Position numbers and translations under genes: made by a program
NCBI GenBank assembly: GCA_023386365.1
Contig: JAEWJX010000059.1
Location: forward strand, 1-62,305
From: Actinomycetes bacterium
Lineage (GTDB): Bacteria; Actinomycetota; Actinomycetes; Actinomycetales; Microbacteriaceae
Direction of reading: 5' to 3'
DNA: 62,305 nt
The notes under the pieces: generated by a model
What the model was told of the DNA's origin: nothing
The model's database searches: none
The model's input: the letters and a program-made list of their open reading frames with translations, nothing else
Shown: positions 50,201 through 57,478 of the stretch, piece by piece
How positions within the stretch are numbered: position 1 is the first letter of the stretch
Layout of the letters: each line of letters begins with the position of its first letter

Positions 50201-50901
50201 GCGGCCACCACCTCGGGCTGCTGGATGAGGCCGTCGCGCACCCGCACCACGCGGCCCGCATGCTCGGCCACCTCGGATTCGTGGGTGATGAGCACGATCG
50301 TGCGACCCGCGTCGTTCAGTTCGTCGAACAGCGCCAACACGTCGGCGGTCGACACGGAGTCGAGGTTGCCGGTGGGTTCGTCGGCGAGGATCATCGTCGG
50401 CTCCCCCACCAGGGCGCGGGCCACGGCGACCCGCTGCTGCTGCCCGCCGGAGAGTTCGCCGGGGCGGTTGTCGAGCTTGTCGCGGAGGCCCACCTTCGCG
50501 AGGGCGGCCGCCGCCCGTTCGCGGCGCTCCTCCTTGGCGACGCCCGCGTACACGAGCGGCAGCTCCACGTTGCGCCAGGCCGACAGCGACGGCAACAGGT
50601 TGAACCCCTGGAACACGAACCCGATCTCGCGGTTGCGGATGCGGGCCAGTTCGGCTTCGTCGAGTTCCTCCACGTCGGCGCCGGCCAGTCGGTAGCTGCC
50701 CGCGGTGACCACGTCGAGGCATCCGAGCACGTTCATCAGGGTCGATTTGCCCGACCCCGACGGCCCCATGATGGCCACATACTCGCCACGGTGGATGTCG
50801 AGATCGATGCCCCGCAGCGCCTCGAACTCGATGGCGCCCGACCGGTACGTCTTGCGCACGCCGCTCAGCTGGATGACGGGGGCGGATGCGGGGGCGCTCA
50901 T
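50197..50901 (-). CDS. ABC transporter ATP-binding protein (LolD/MacB type)
   Basis: The 234-residue ATPase has Walker A 'GPSGSGKSTLMN', the Q loop 'FVFQGFNLLPSLSAW', the signature 'LSGGQQQRVAVARALVG' and Walker B 'ILADEPTGNLD', with the switch His in 'LITHE'. It overlaps both neighbours by 4 nt. It energises the FtsX-type permease. Confidence 0.96.
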   Translation of the reverse strand: MSAPASAPVIQLSGVRKTYRSGAIEFEALRGIDLDIHRGEYVAIMGPSGSGKSTLMNVLGCLDVVTAGSYRLAGADVEELDEAELARIRNREIGFVFQGFNLLPSLSAWRNVELPLVYAGVAKEERRERAAAALAKVGLRDKLDNRPGELSGGQQQRVAVARALVGEPTMILADEPTGNLDSVSTADVLALFDELNDAGRTIVLITHESEVAEHAGRVVRVRDGLIQQPEVVAA

Positions 50902-52148
50902 CCGTTCGATCCCTGCTGTGGGAAGGTGCCGCCGCCGGGCATGGTCGCGCCGTCCGGCGGGGTGAACTCCCCGCCGCCGGGGAACTCGCCGCCTCCCGGG
51001 AACCGGCCCGTCTGGCCCTCGTTGCCGTCGCCGGGGGTGAACGCGGCCACCACGATCTCGTCGCCTTCCGTCAGCCCGGAGAGGATCTCGGTGAGGTCGC
51101 CGACCGTCTCGCCCACCTCGACGGTCGTGGTGGTGCGGGTGCCGTCGGCCTCGACCAGGGTGACCGTGCTGACGCCGTCGGTCGTGGTGACGGCGGCGCT
51201 CGGCACGGTGAGGACATCGTCGCGGCTCTCGTAGACGATGGAGACGTCGACGGAGACCCCGTCGAAGAGGCCGTCCGCCGTGCCGTCCACGGTGACCGTC
51301 ACCGGGTACGCGGCCGCGCCCGAGTCGGTCGAGGGGAGCATCCCCACCTCCGACACGACACCCTCGAGTTCGGTGCCGTCGTCGGTGGTCAGATGCACCA
51401 CATCTCCCGCGCCGATGAGCGCGACATCCGCTTCGCCGACCGTCGCATCCACCCGCCAGGAGTCGCTGCCGACGATGGTGAACGCGGACGTGGTCGCAGT
51501 GTCGCCGGTCGAGCCCATGCCGTTCGACCCGGTCGACCCGGTGGTGTCGCCCACCGCGACACCGATCGAGGTGATCGTGCCGGCGACGGGCGCGAGCAGT
51601 GTCGCGCCGTCGAGCGCGGACTGCGCGGTCGTGACCGCCGCCTCCGCCACCTCGACCGCCGCCGCATCCGCCGAGATCTGTGCGATGTCTGCCGCGGAGC
51701 CACTCGAGGAGCTGCGGCTGTCGGCGAGACGCGCCTGCGCGGATGCCAGGGTCGCCTTCGCGTCGAGGAGGTCGGCGGTGAGGGTGAGCGTGTCGATCGT
51801 GGCGAGCTGCTGGCCCGCCTCCACCGTCTCCCCCTCGGCGACGTCGACCGTGAGCACGGTACCCGACCCCTCGAAGTCGACCGTCTCGTTCACGAGCGGG
51901 GTGAGGGTGCCGGAGGTCGTCACCGTCTTCTCCAGCGCCTGCAGGCTCGCCTGCGAGGTCATCTCGAATGCCTGCGCCTGCGCGCCCTGCTGCGCGCCCG
52001 GGATCACGAAGCCGAACACATAGACGGCGGTACCTCCCAGCACCAGCGCAAGCGCCGCCCCGACGATGATCCACGTGCGTCTGCGCACACGCCTCAGAAA
52101 CGATGCCACCGGTTGCCTCTCCGAGCCCGCGCGGGTGCGCCGGGTCAC
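50898..52148 (-). CDS. HlyD/membrane-fusion-like protein of an ABC efflux system (first adaptor)
   Basis: The 416-residue protein starts with an Arg-rich tail, a membrane helix ('WIIVGAALALVLGGTAVYVFG', in part) and a lipoyl half ('VTTSGTLTPLVNETVDFEGSGTVL', in part). A short hairpin, a second lipoyl half with 'LAPVAGTITSIGVAVGD', a beta barrel and a Pro/Gly-rich C-terminal tail ('GGGEFPGGGEFTPP') complete it. It is the first gene of the four-gene operon. TAGCGT precedes the GTG by 7 nt, which gives a leaderless start for the whole operon. Confidence 0.88.
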   Translation of the reverse strand: MTRRTRAGSERQPVASFLRRVRRRTWIIVGAALALVLGGTAVYVFGFVIPGAQQGAQAQAFEMTSQASLQALEKTVTTSGTLTPLVNETVDFEGSGTVLTVDVAEGETVEAGQQLATIDTLTLTADLLDAKATLASAQARLADSRSSSSGSAADIAQISADAAAVEVAEAAVTTAQSALDGATLLAPVAGTITSIGVAVGDTTGSTGSNGMGSTGDTATTSAFTIVGSDSWRVDATVGEADVALIGAGDVVHLTTDDGTELEGVVSEVGMLPSTDSGAAAYPVTVTVDGTADGLFDGVSVDVSIVYESRDDVLTVPSAAVTTTDGVSTVTLVEADGTRTTTTVEVGETVGDLTEILSGLTEGDEIVVAAFTPGDGNEGQTGRFPGGGEFPGGGEFTPPDGATMPGGGTFPQQGSNG

Positions 52149-52309
52149 GTCGGTGACGCTAGGGACGCCGGATGGACGGTTCGCTACCCGACGCTAAGGA
52201 GAACCTGAGAGGGCTAGCACCCCGCCATCCCGCGCGCAAGGCCCCTCCCCGAAGTTGGTCGTCGCCCTAGCGTGTGGAAAGGATGAAGGAGTCACGAGAG
52301 GAAGAGCAC
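52149..52309. other. Divergent intergenic region
   Basis: This 161-bp stretch carries the leaderless promoter of the efflux operon at its left edge. A plus-strand TAGCGT lies at 52268-52273, with AAAGGAT and AGAGGAAGAG as ribosome-binding candidates for the downstream gene. No small gene or repeat was found. Confidence 0.4.
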
Positions 52310-52663
52310 ATGACCACCACAGCTGTCTCCCCCGCACCGACGATCACCACGTCCGCAGCCGTCGCCCCGGCGTCGTGGAACCTCGTCTCCGAAGGCCTCT
52401 GGGCTGGCACCCGTGACGGCGAGTTCCTCGGAACGGTCGAGTTCCTGCGCGGCGGCTTCCACGCCTCCGACCACCACGGCACCAGCCTCGGCCGTACGCA
52501 CAGCCTCGCCGCCGCGAAGCGCATGCTCGACGGCCCCGAACCGGAGGCGTCGGAGCCGGTGATGCGCTGGTCGGATCAGCGCTCCATGCTGGTGCTCGGC
52601 TGGGCGGCATTCACCGCATCCGCGGTCGCCGCCGTGAGCATCGCCACCCAGTTCTTCGTCTGA
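52310..52663 (+). CDS. Hypothetical protein with one C-terminal membrane segment
   Basis: The 117-residue protein has a Thr/Ala-rich start. Then comes a segment 'LWAGTRDGEFLGTVEFLRGGFHASDHHG' (abbreviated) and a final hydrophobic stretch ('VLGWAAFTASAVAAVSIATQ'). I do not recognise a family. AGAGGAAGAGC before the ATG is the ribosome-binding site, with a leader of about 30 nt. It is divergent from the efflux operon. Confidence 0.65.
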   Translation: MTTTAVSPAPTITTSAAVAPASWNLVSEGLWAGTRDGEFLGTVEFLRGGFHASDHHGTSLGRTHSLAAAKRMLDGPEPEASEPVMRWSDQRSMLVLGWAAFTASAVAAVSIATQFFV

Positions 52664-52722
52664 CCTGTCGCCCCGCGGCGGCGTCGCCATCGGGCGTCGC
52701 ACGCCCCGCCTAGGCTGACCGC

Positions 52723-54072
52723 ATGGCTCGCCCCACCGTCCCCGGATTCGCATGCACCGAGTGCGGGTGGACGGGCCCCAAGTGGTTCGGTCGGTGCCCC
52801 GAATGTCAGGCGTGGGGCTCGATCGTCGACCGCGCCGCCCCCACCACGAAAGTCGCCGCAGTCGCGGTGCCCGCGTCGCGGCAGGCGCGCCCCATCACCC
52901 ACCACGTCGCCGACGAGGCCGCCCACCGGCCCACGGGCATCGGCGAGTTCGACCGGGTGCTCGGCGGCGGGCTCGTGCCCGGCGCCACGGTGCTCATCTC
53001 CGGCGAACCGGGGGTCGGCAAGTCCACCCTCCTGCTCGAAGTGGCGGCGCGCACCGCCCGCCGGGGCATCCGGGTGCTGTACGTCTCGGCCGAAGAGTCG
53101 GCCAGCCAGGTGCGGCTGCGCGCCGAACGCACCGGCGCCCTCGACGACGAGCTGTACCTCGCCTCCGAGACCGACCTCGGCACGGTGCTCGGCCAAGTGG
53201 ATGCGGTGAAACCGCAGCTGCTCATCGTCGACTCCGTGCAGACGGTCGCCTCCGCGTCGTCGGATGGCGCACCCGGCCAGCCGGCGCAGGTGCGGGAGGT
53301 GGCGGGAACCCTCATCCGGGTGGCGAAGGAGCGCGGCATCCCGCTGCTGCTCGTCGGGCACGTCACCAAAGACGGCACCATCGCGGGCCCCCGCATGCTC
53401 GAACACCTCGTCGACGTGGTGCTCGCGTTCGAAGGCGACCGCACCACGGCGCTGCGCTTCGTGCGCGCGCTGAAGAACCGCTTCGGCCCCACCGACGAAT
53501 CGGGGTGCTTCGAGATGGCCGGCGACGGCATCGCCGAGGTGGCCGACCCGTCCGGTCTGTTCCTGTCGCGCTCCCGCACGCCCGTCCCCGGCACCTGCGT
53601 TACCGTCACCCTCGAAGGACGACGCGCCCTCCCGGTGGAGGTGCAGGCGCTCGTCGTCGGAACCACCGCCCCCAACCCGCGACGCGTGGTCAGCGGGGTC
53701 GACGGCGCCCGCGTGGCGATGCTCATCGCCGTGCTCGAGAAACGTTGCCGCATCAAGCTCTCCGACAAGGAGATCTACGTGTCGACCGTGGGCGGCATCC
53801 GCCTCACCGAACCCGGCTCCGACCTGGCGATCGCCCTCGCCATCGCGAGCGCCGCCAAAGACCGCCCGCTGCCGCGCACCCTCGCCGCGATCGGCGAGAT
53901 CAGCCTCGCCGGAGAAGTGCGGGCCGTCGCCGGCGCGAAGCAGCGCGCCTCCGAAGGCGCCCGCCTCGGCTACCGCACCATCGTTGACGCGGAAGCCGGC
54001 TCCATCCAGACGGCCGAATCGATCGCCTTCTCGGCGGTCGGGCTCGAAAGGGTCGACGCGCCGACCTTCTGA
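52723..54072 (+). CDS. radA: DNA repair protein RadA
   Basis: The 449-residue RadA is a branch-migration helicase/RecA-like ATPase in recombination. The N-terminal C4 zinc finger is C11, C14, C25 and C28. Walker A 'GEPGVGKS' is at residues 94-101. The RadA-specific 'KNRFG' motif occurs in 'ALKNRFGPTDE', and a Lon-protease-like C-terminal domain ends it. TAGGCT precedes the ATG by 6 nt. It converges with the next gene, with 1 nt between the stops. Confidence 0.96.
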   Translation: MARPTVPGFACTECGWTGPKWFGRCPECQAWGSIVDRAAPTTKVAAVAVPASRQARPITHHVADEAAHRPTGIGEFDRVLGGGLVPGATVLISGEPGVGKSTLLLEVAARTARRGIRVLYVSAEESASQVRLRAERTGALDDELYLASETDLGTVLGQVDAVKPQLLIVDSVQTVASASSDGAPGQPAQVREVAGTLIRVAKERGIPLLLVGHVTKDGTIAGPRMLEHLVDVVLAFEGDRTTALRFVRALKNRFGPTDESGCFEMAGDGIAEVADPSGLFLSRSRTPVPGTCVTVTLEGRRALPVEVQALVVGTTAPNPRRVVSGVDGARVAMLIAVLEKRCRIKLSDKEIYVSTVGGIRLTEPGSDLAIALAIASAAKDRPLPRTLAAIGEISLAGEVRAVAGAKQRASEGARLGYRTIVDAEAGSIQTAESIAFSAVGLERVDAPTF

Positions 54073-54073
54073 C

Positions 54074-54691
54074 TCAGTACAGCAGGAACGCGACGTCCTC
54101 AGCCGACTTCGCCTCGCCCAACTCCACCGAGAGGCGGTAGGTGGCGCCACCGGCGGTCACCTGCGGGCGGTCGCTGGCGCAGGTGTCGGCAGACGAGCGG
54201 GTGCGGTCCCACGCGAACGGGGTGGTCGAGGTGGCGACCCCCGGCTGCAGCACCAGTTCCTGGGGGGCGGGGTCCGACTGGCAGTCGCGCGAGTTCCAGA
54301 TCGGGTCCTCGCCGGAGACGATCGAGTACAGCTGCGCATCCGTGCCCACGTTGTAGGTGCACGCCGCCGTGCCCGAGTTCGTGATCGTCATCGAGATGAG
54401 CGGGTTCTCGCCGGCCTGGTACTCGGTCTTGTCGGTGACCGGCACCAGGGTGATGGCGAGCGGATCGCACGGGGTCGACCCGTCGGCGGCAGACGTCTCC
54501 GTGTCGGTCGGTTTCGGGGTGTCGGATGCGCTGGGCGACTTGTCCGGATCGGAACCCGATCCCGCACCCGACGCGACACCCCAGATGAGCAAGGCGATGA
54601 TCACGACCACCGCGAGGGCTGCGAGCCCCACGACGATCCGGCGACGCCGGTACACCGACGCCGGCAGGCGCCCGGGCTGCTCGCTCGACAT
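54074..54691 (-). CDS. Secreted or membrane-anchored DUF4232-like protein
   Basis: The 205-residue protein has a cytoplasmic Arg-rich start, a membrane helix (about residues 20-42), then a Ser/Asp/Thr-rich linker. An extracytoplasmic beta domain follows with 'NPLISMTITNSGTAACTYNVG' (in part) and several Cys, resembling DUF4232-type secreted domains. The function is unknown. TAACCT lies 6 nt before the ATG. Confidence 0.75.
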   Translation of the reverse strand: MSSEQPGRLPASVYRRRRIVVGLAALAVVVIIALLIWGVASGAGSGSDPDKSPSASDTPKPTDTETSAADGSTPCDPLAITLVPVTDKTEYQAGENPLISMTITNSGTAACTYNVGTDAQLYSIVSGEDPIWNSRDCQSDPAPQELVLQPGVATSTTPFAWDRTRSSADTCASDRPQVTAGGATYRLSVELGEAKSAEDVAFLLY

Positions 54692-54825
54692 GTCGTCAGG
54701 TTAGGCCCGCCACCGCCGCGATCCGGGCCGTTCACCCGGCGTGTACCGGAAGTGCATCGCAACTCTCGGCGGATTCTTAGCGTGCACCGCGGGTTCGCCC
54801 ACGGGGCACCGGGACGCTGACCGGC

Positions 54826-55104
54826 ATGACAGATTCCACGACCAGCCAGGTCACCGCCGATTCCCCCACCCCCGAGAGCGCCGCCCCCGAGAAGCCGGCG
54901 CGGCGCCGGAAGACCCTCACCGTCGCTCTCGCCGCCGTCGTCGCCCTCGTCGTCGGCCTCGGCGTGGGTGGCGTGAGCGGGTGGGCGATCGCCAACGCGC
55001 AGCGTCCCCAGTTCGGCAACGGCCAGCTCCCCGGTGGGCCGGGCGGCGACGGCGACTTCCAGCCCCCCGGCGACGCGCCGCAGCGCGGCGACGACGCCTC
55101 CTGA
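54826..55104 (+). CDS. Small membrane-anchored protein, unknown function
   Basis: The 92-residue protein has a basic start 'KPARRRKTL', one membrane helix ('VALAAVVALVVGLGVGG') and a Gly/Pro-rich, Asp-rich exterior tail. No family is recognised. A TAGCGT at 54779-54784 might be its -10 with a leader of about 35 nt. A large inverted repeat begins 4 nt after its stop. Confidence 0.6.
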   Translation: MTDSTTSQVTADSPTPESAAPEKPARRRKTLTVALAAVVALVVGLGVGGVSGWAIANAQRPQFGNGQLPGGPGGDGDFQPPGDAPQRGDDAS

Positions 55105-55108
55105 TAGC

Positions 55109-55172
55109 TAGCTCCAGCTAACCGCGTTCGGACCCGGGTGCAACGGGGTCCGAACGCACGTAGCTGGAGCTA
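55109..55172. terminator. Large inverted repeat between convergent genes
   Basis: TAGCTCCAGCTA (55109-55120) pairs with TAGCTGGAGCTA (55161-55172). GCGTTCGGACCC (55124-55135) pairs with GGGTCCGAACGC (55146-55157). Together they make a 64-bp cruciform-like structure. It probably terminates both the upstream small-protein gene and argA. Confidence 0.75.
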
Positions 55173-55181
55173 ACTACCCCC

Positions 55182-55688
55182 TCACAACTGCTTCAGCATG
55201 CGCGTGTTGCCGAGCGTGTTCTGCTTCACCCGCGCCAGGTCGAGGAACTCGGCGACACCGTCGTCGGGTGAGCGCACCAGCTCGGCGTACACGTCGGGCT
55301 CGACGACCTGTTCGTCGATCGGCGCGAAGCCGTGGCCGCCGAAGAACGCGGTCTCAAACGTGAGGCAGAACAGGCGGCTGAGTCCCAGTTCACGCGCGTC
55401 GTCTTCGAGGTGCTCCAGCAGCGCGTGACCCACGCCGTGCTTCAACCACGCGTCGTCGACGGCGATCGTGCGGATCTCGCCCAGGTCTTCCCAGATCACG
55501 TGCAGGGCGCCGCATCCGATGAGGGTTCCGTCGGCGGTCTCCGCCACCCGGAACTCCTGGATGTCTTCGAACAGCGTGACGCGTTCCTTGCCGAGCAGGA
55601 TGCGTCGCTCGACGTACGGCTCGATCAGCTGGAGCATGCCGCGGACGTCGGCGGTGCGCGCACGGCGCACCCGGAACGGGAAGGTCAC
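55182..55688 (-). CDS. argA: Amino-acid N-acetyltransferase (N-acetylglutamate synthase type)
   Basis: The 168-residue GNAT protein has 'FRVRRARTADVRGMLQLIEPYVERRILLGK' (abbreviated) and 'EIRTIAVDDAWLKHGVGHALLEHLEDD' (abbreviated), the pattern of short actinobacterial N-acetylglutamate synthases such as mycobacterial ArgA. It should acetylate glutamate at the first step of arginine synthesis. TAAAGT lies 6 nt before the GTG. It begins 4 nt after the stop of the aminotransferase gene and is likely co-transcribed with it. Confidence 0.8.
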   Translation of the reverse strand: MTFPFRVRRARTADVRGMLQLIEPYVERRILLGKERVTLFEDIQEFRVAETADGTLIGCGALHVIWEDLGEIRTIAVDDAWLKHGVGHALLEHLEDDARELGLSRLFCLTFETAFFGGHGFAPIDEQVVEPDVYAELVRSPDDGVAEFLDLARVKQNTLGNTRMLKQL

Positions 55689-55692
55689 CCGT

Positions 55693-57417
55693 TCACTTTA
55701 ACGAGGCGGCGGGCAGCTCGAACCACCGCAGGTGCTCGAAGTCGGCGCCCAGCTCGTCGTGACCCCCGTCGAGTTCCGGTTCGGGGAGGCTGGCGAACAG
55801 GGCCCGCGCCTCGGCGAGGTGCTCCTCCAGCACCGACACCGGCGCACGGTCGGCGCGTTCCGGGTACCGCAGGTGGCCGTCGTCGTCGTACCTCAGCTGC
55901 GCGAGGCGCAACGGCGGCTCCACGGTGCCGTCCTCGTGGTGCCACAGCCCGGTGGTCTTGTCGAAGCGGTAGCGCGGCAGCAGCTTGTGGCCGTGCTCGG
56001 CGACCAGGGCGATCGCCTCCACCAGATAGCGGAACACCTCCTCTTCGAGGAAGTAGTTGAAGTTGATGCGCACCCAGCCCGGTTTGATGCCTTCGCATCC
56101 GCCCGCGATCTCGCGCTCGAATTCGTGCGAACGCTCCAGGTCGATGCCGAGCAGCCGGTGGCCGTACGGGCCGGCGCACGAGCACCCGCCGCGGCTCTGG
56201 ATGCCGAACAGGTCGTTCAGGATCGCGACGACGGCGTTGTGGTGCAGGTAGCGTCCGCCGGGCCGCCGGATCACGAACGACGCGATCGACAGCCGTTGCG
56301 CGTGCGGGTTGCCGAGCACCTCGATCTGCGGGTGCGCGTTCCACACGCTGATCGCGCGGCGCAGGAAGTCGTGCTCCCGCGCCTTGATGACGGGCACACC
56401 GACGGCGTCCTTGAGTCCGAATACGAGTCCGGCGCGGATGGATTCGAGGATCGCCGGGGTGCCCGCCTCTTCGCGGTGGGCCGCATCCGTGACGTAGCGA
56501 TGCTCCTCCGGGTTCACGTACATGACGGTGCCGCCGCCCACCACCACCGGCACCGTGTTGGTGAGTAGTTTGCGGCTCACCACGAGCACGCCGGGGGTTC
56601 CGGGGCCGCCGATGAACTTGTGGGGGGAGAGGAAGATGGCGTCCTTGCGGGCTTCGGGGTCGCCGCTGCGTGGGTTCATCTCGATGTCGAGGTAGGGGCC
56701 GGCGGCGGCGAAGTCCCAGAAGGCGAGCGCGCCGTAGCGGTGCAGCAGCCGGGTGACCCGGTGGGTGTCGCTGACGATGCCGGTGACATTGCTGGCGGCG
56801 CTGAACGAGCCGATCACCAGCGGGCGTCCAGCCACCCGGACGAGCTCCGCTTCGAGGTGCGTGAGGTCGATGTGGCCGTCGGCGTCTTCGTGGATGGTGA
56901 CCACTTCGGCGATCGATTCGCGCCACGGCAGTTCGTTGCTGTGGTGCTCGAACGGGCCGACGAACACGACCGGCCGCTCCTCCTCGGGGATCAGCCCCCG
57001 CATCCCGTACGTCGCATCCAGGTCGGCGGGGATGCGCAGCTCGAGGATGCCCATCAGCTTGTCGATCGCGCCGGTGGCACCGCTGCCGGCGAAGATCACG
57101 ACCGTGTCGTCGTCGCCCCCGACCGCGGCATGGATGGTGGCGCGCGCGTCTTCCCGCAGGCGGGTGGTCTGCAGGCCGGTGCCGCTCGCCTCCGTGTGGG
57201 TGTTCGCGTAGCGGGGCATCACCTCGCTGCGCATGAAGTCTTCGATGAACGTGAGGCTGCGGCCGCTGGCGGTGTAGTCGGCGTAGGTGACGCGACGCGG
57301 ACCGAACGGACCCTGCATCAGCTGGTCATCGCCGATGACGCCCTCACGGATGCGCGCCAGGATCGGCGGGTCGGGCAGGTCCGGGTCGGGGTCGGGTAGT
57401 GCGTCTGCGGCGTGCAC
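55693..57417 (-). CDS. Class V aminotransferase (cysteine desulfurase-like)
   Basis: The 574-residue PLP enzyme of class V has the Schiff-base Lys K267 in 'LSPHKFIGGPGTPGV', a His pair near 159 ('PFEHHSNELPW') and a Cys-rich loop 'RGGCSCAGPYGHRLL' (about 404). It is longer than SufS-type desulfurases, with an extra C-terminal section of about 80 residues. Thiol donation by the loop Cys is possible, but the substrate is unknown. TAGCGT precedes the GTG by 6 nt. A hairpin terminator of the upstream gene overlaps this promoter region. Confidence 0.85.
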   Translation of the reverse strand: MHAADALPDPDPDLPDPPILARIREGVIGDDQLMQGPFGPRRVTYADYTASGRSLTFIEDFMRSEVMPRYANTHTEASGTGLQTTRLREDARATIHAAVGGDDDTVVIFAGSGATGAIDKLMGILELRIPADLDATYGMRGLIPEEERPVVFVGPFEHHSNELPWRESIAEVVTIHEDADGHIDLTHLEAELVRVAGRPLVIGSFSAASNVTGIVSDTHRVTRLLHRYGALAFWDFAAAGPYLDIEMNPRSGDPEARKDAIFLSPHKFIGGPGTPGVLVVSRKLLTNTVPVVVGGGTVMYVNPEEHRYVTDAAHREEAGTPAILESIRAGLVFGLKDAVGVPVIKAREHDFLRRAISVWNAHPQIEVLGNPHAQRLSIASFVIRRPGGRYLHHNAVVAILNDLFGIQSRGGCSCAGPYGHRLLGIDLERSHEFEREIAGGCEGIKPGWVRINFNYFLEEEVFRYLVEAIALVAEHGHKLLPRYRFDKTTGLWHHEDGTVEPPLRLAQLRYDDDGHLRYPERADRAPVSVLEEHLAEARALFASLPEPELDGGHDELGADFEHLRWFELPAASLK

Positions 57418-57432
57418 GGGGCCACGCTAGCG

Positions 57433-57472
57433 CGCGGGACCGGCGGGGGGAACTGCTCCCGCCGGTCCCGCG
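57433..57472 (-). terminator. Terminator after the galactanase gene
   Basis: CGCGGGACCGGCGGG (57433-57447) and CCCGCCGGTCCCGCG (57458-57472) form a perfect 15-bp stem with a 10-nt loop. It sits 6 nt downstream of the galactanase stop in the minus direction. No T-run follows. Confidence 0.75.
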
Positions 57473-57478
57473 TCGGGC

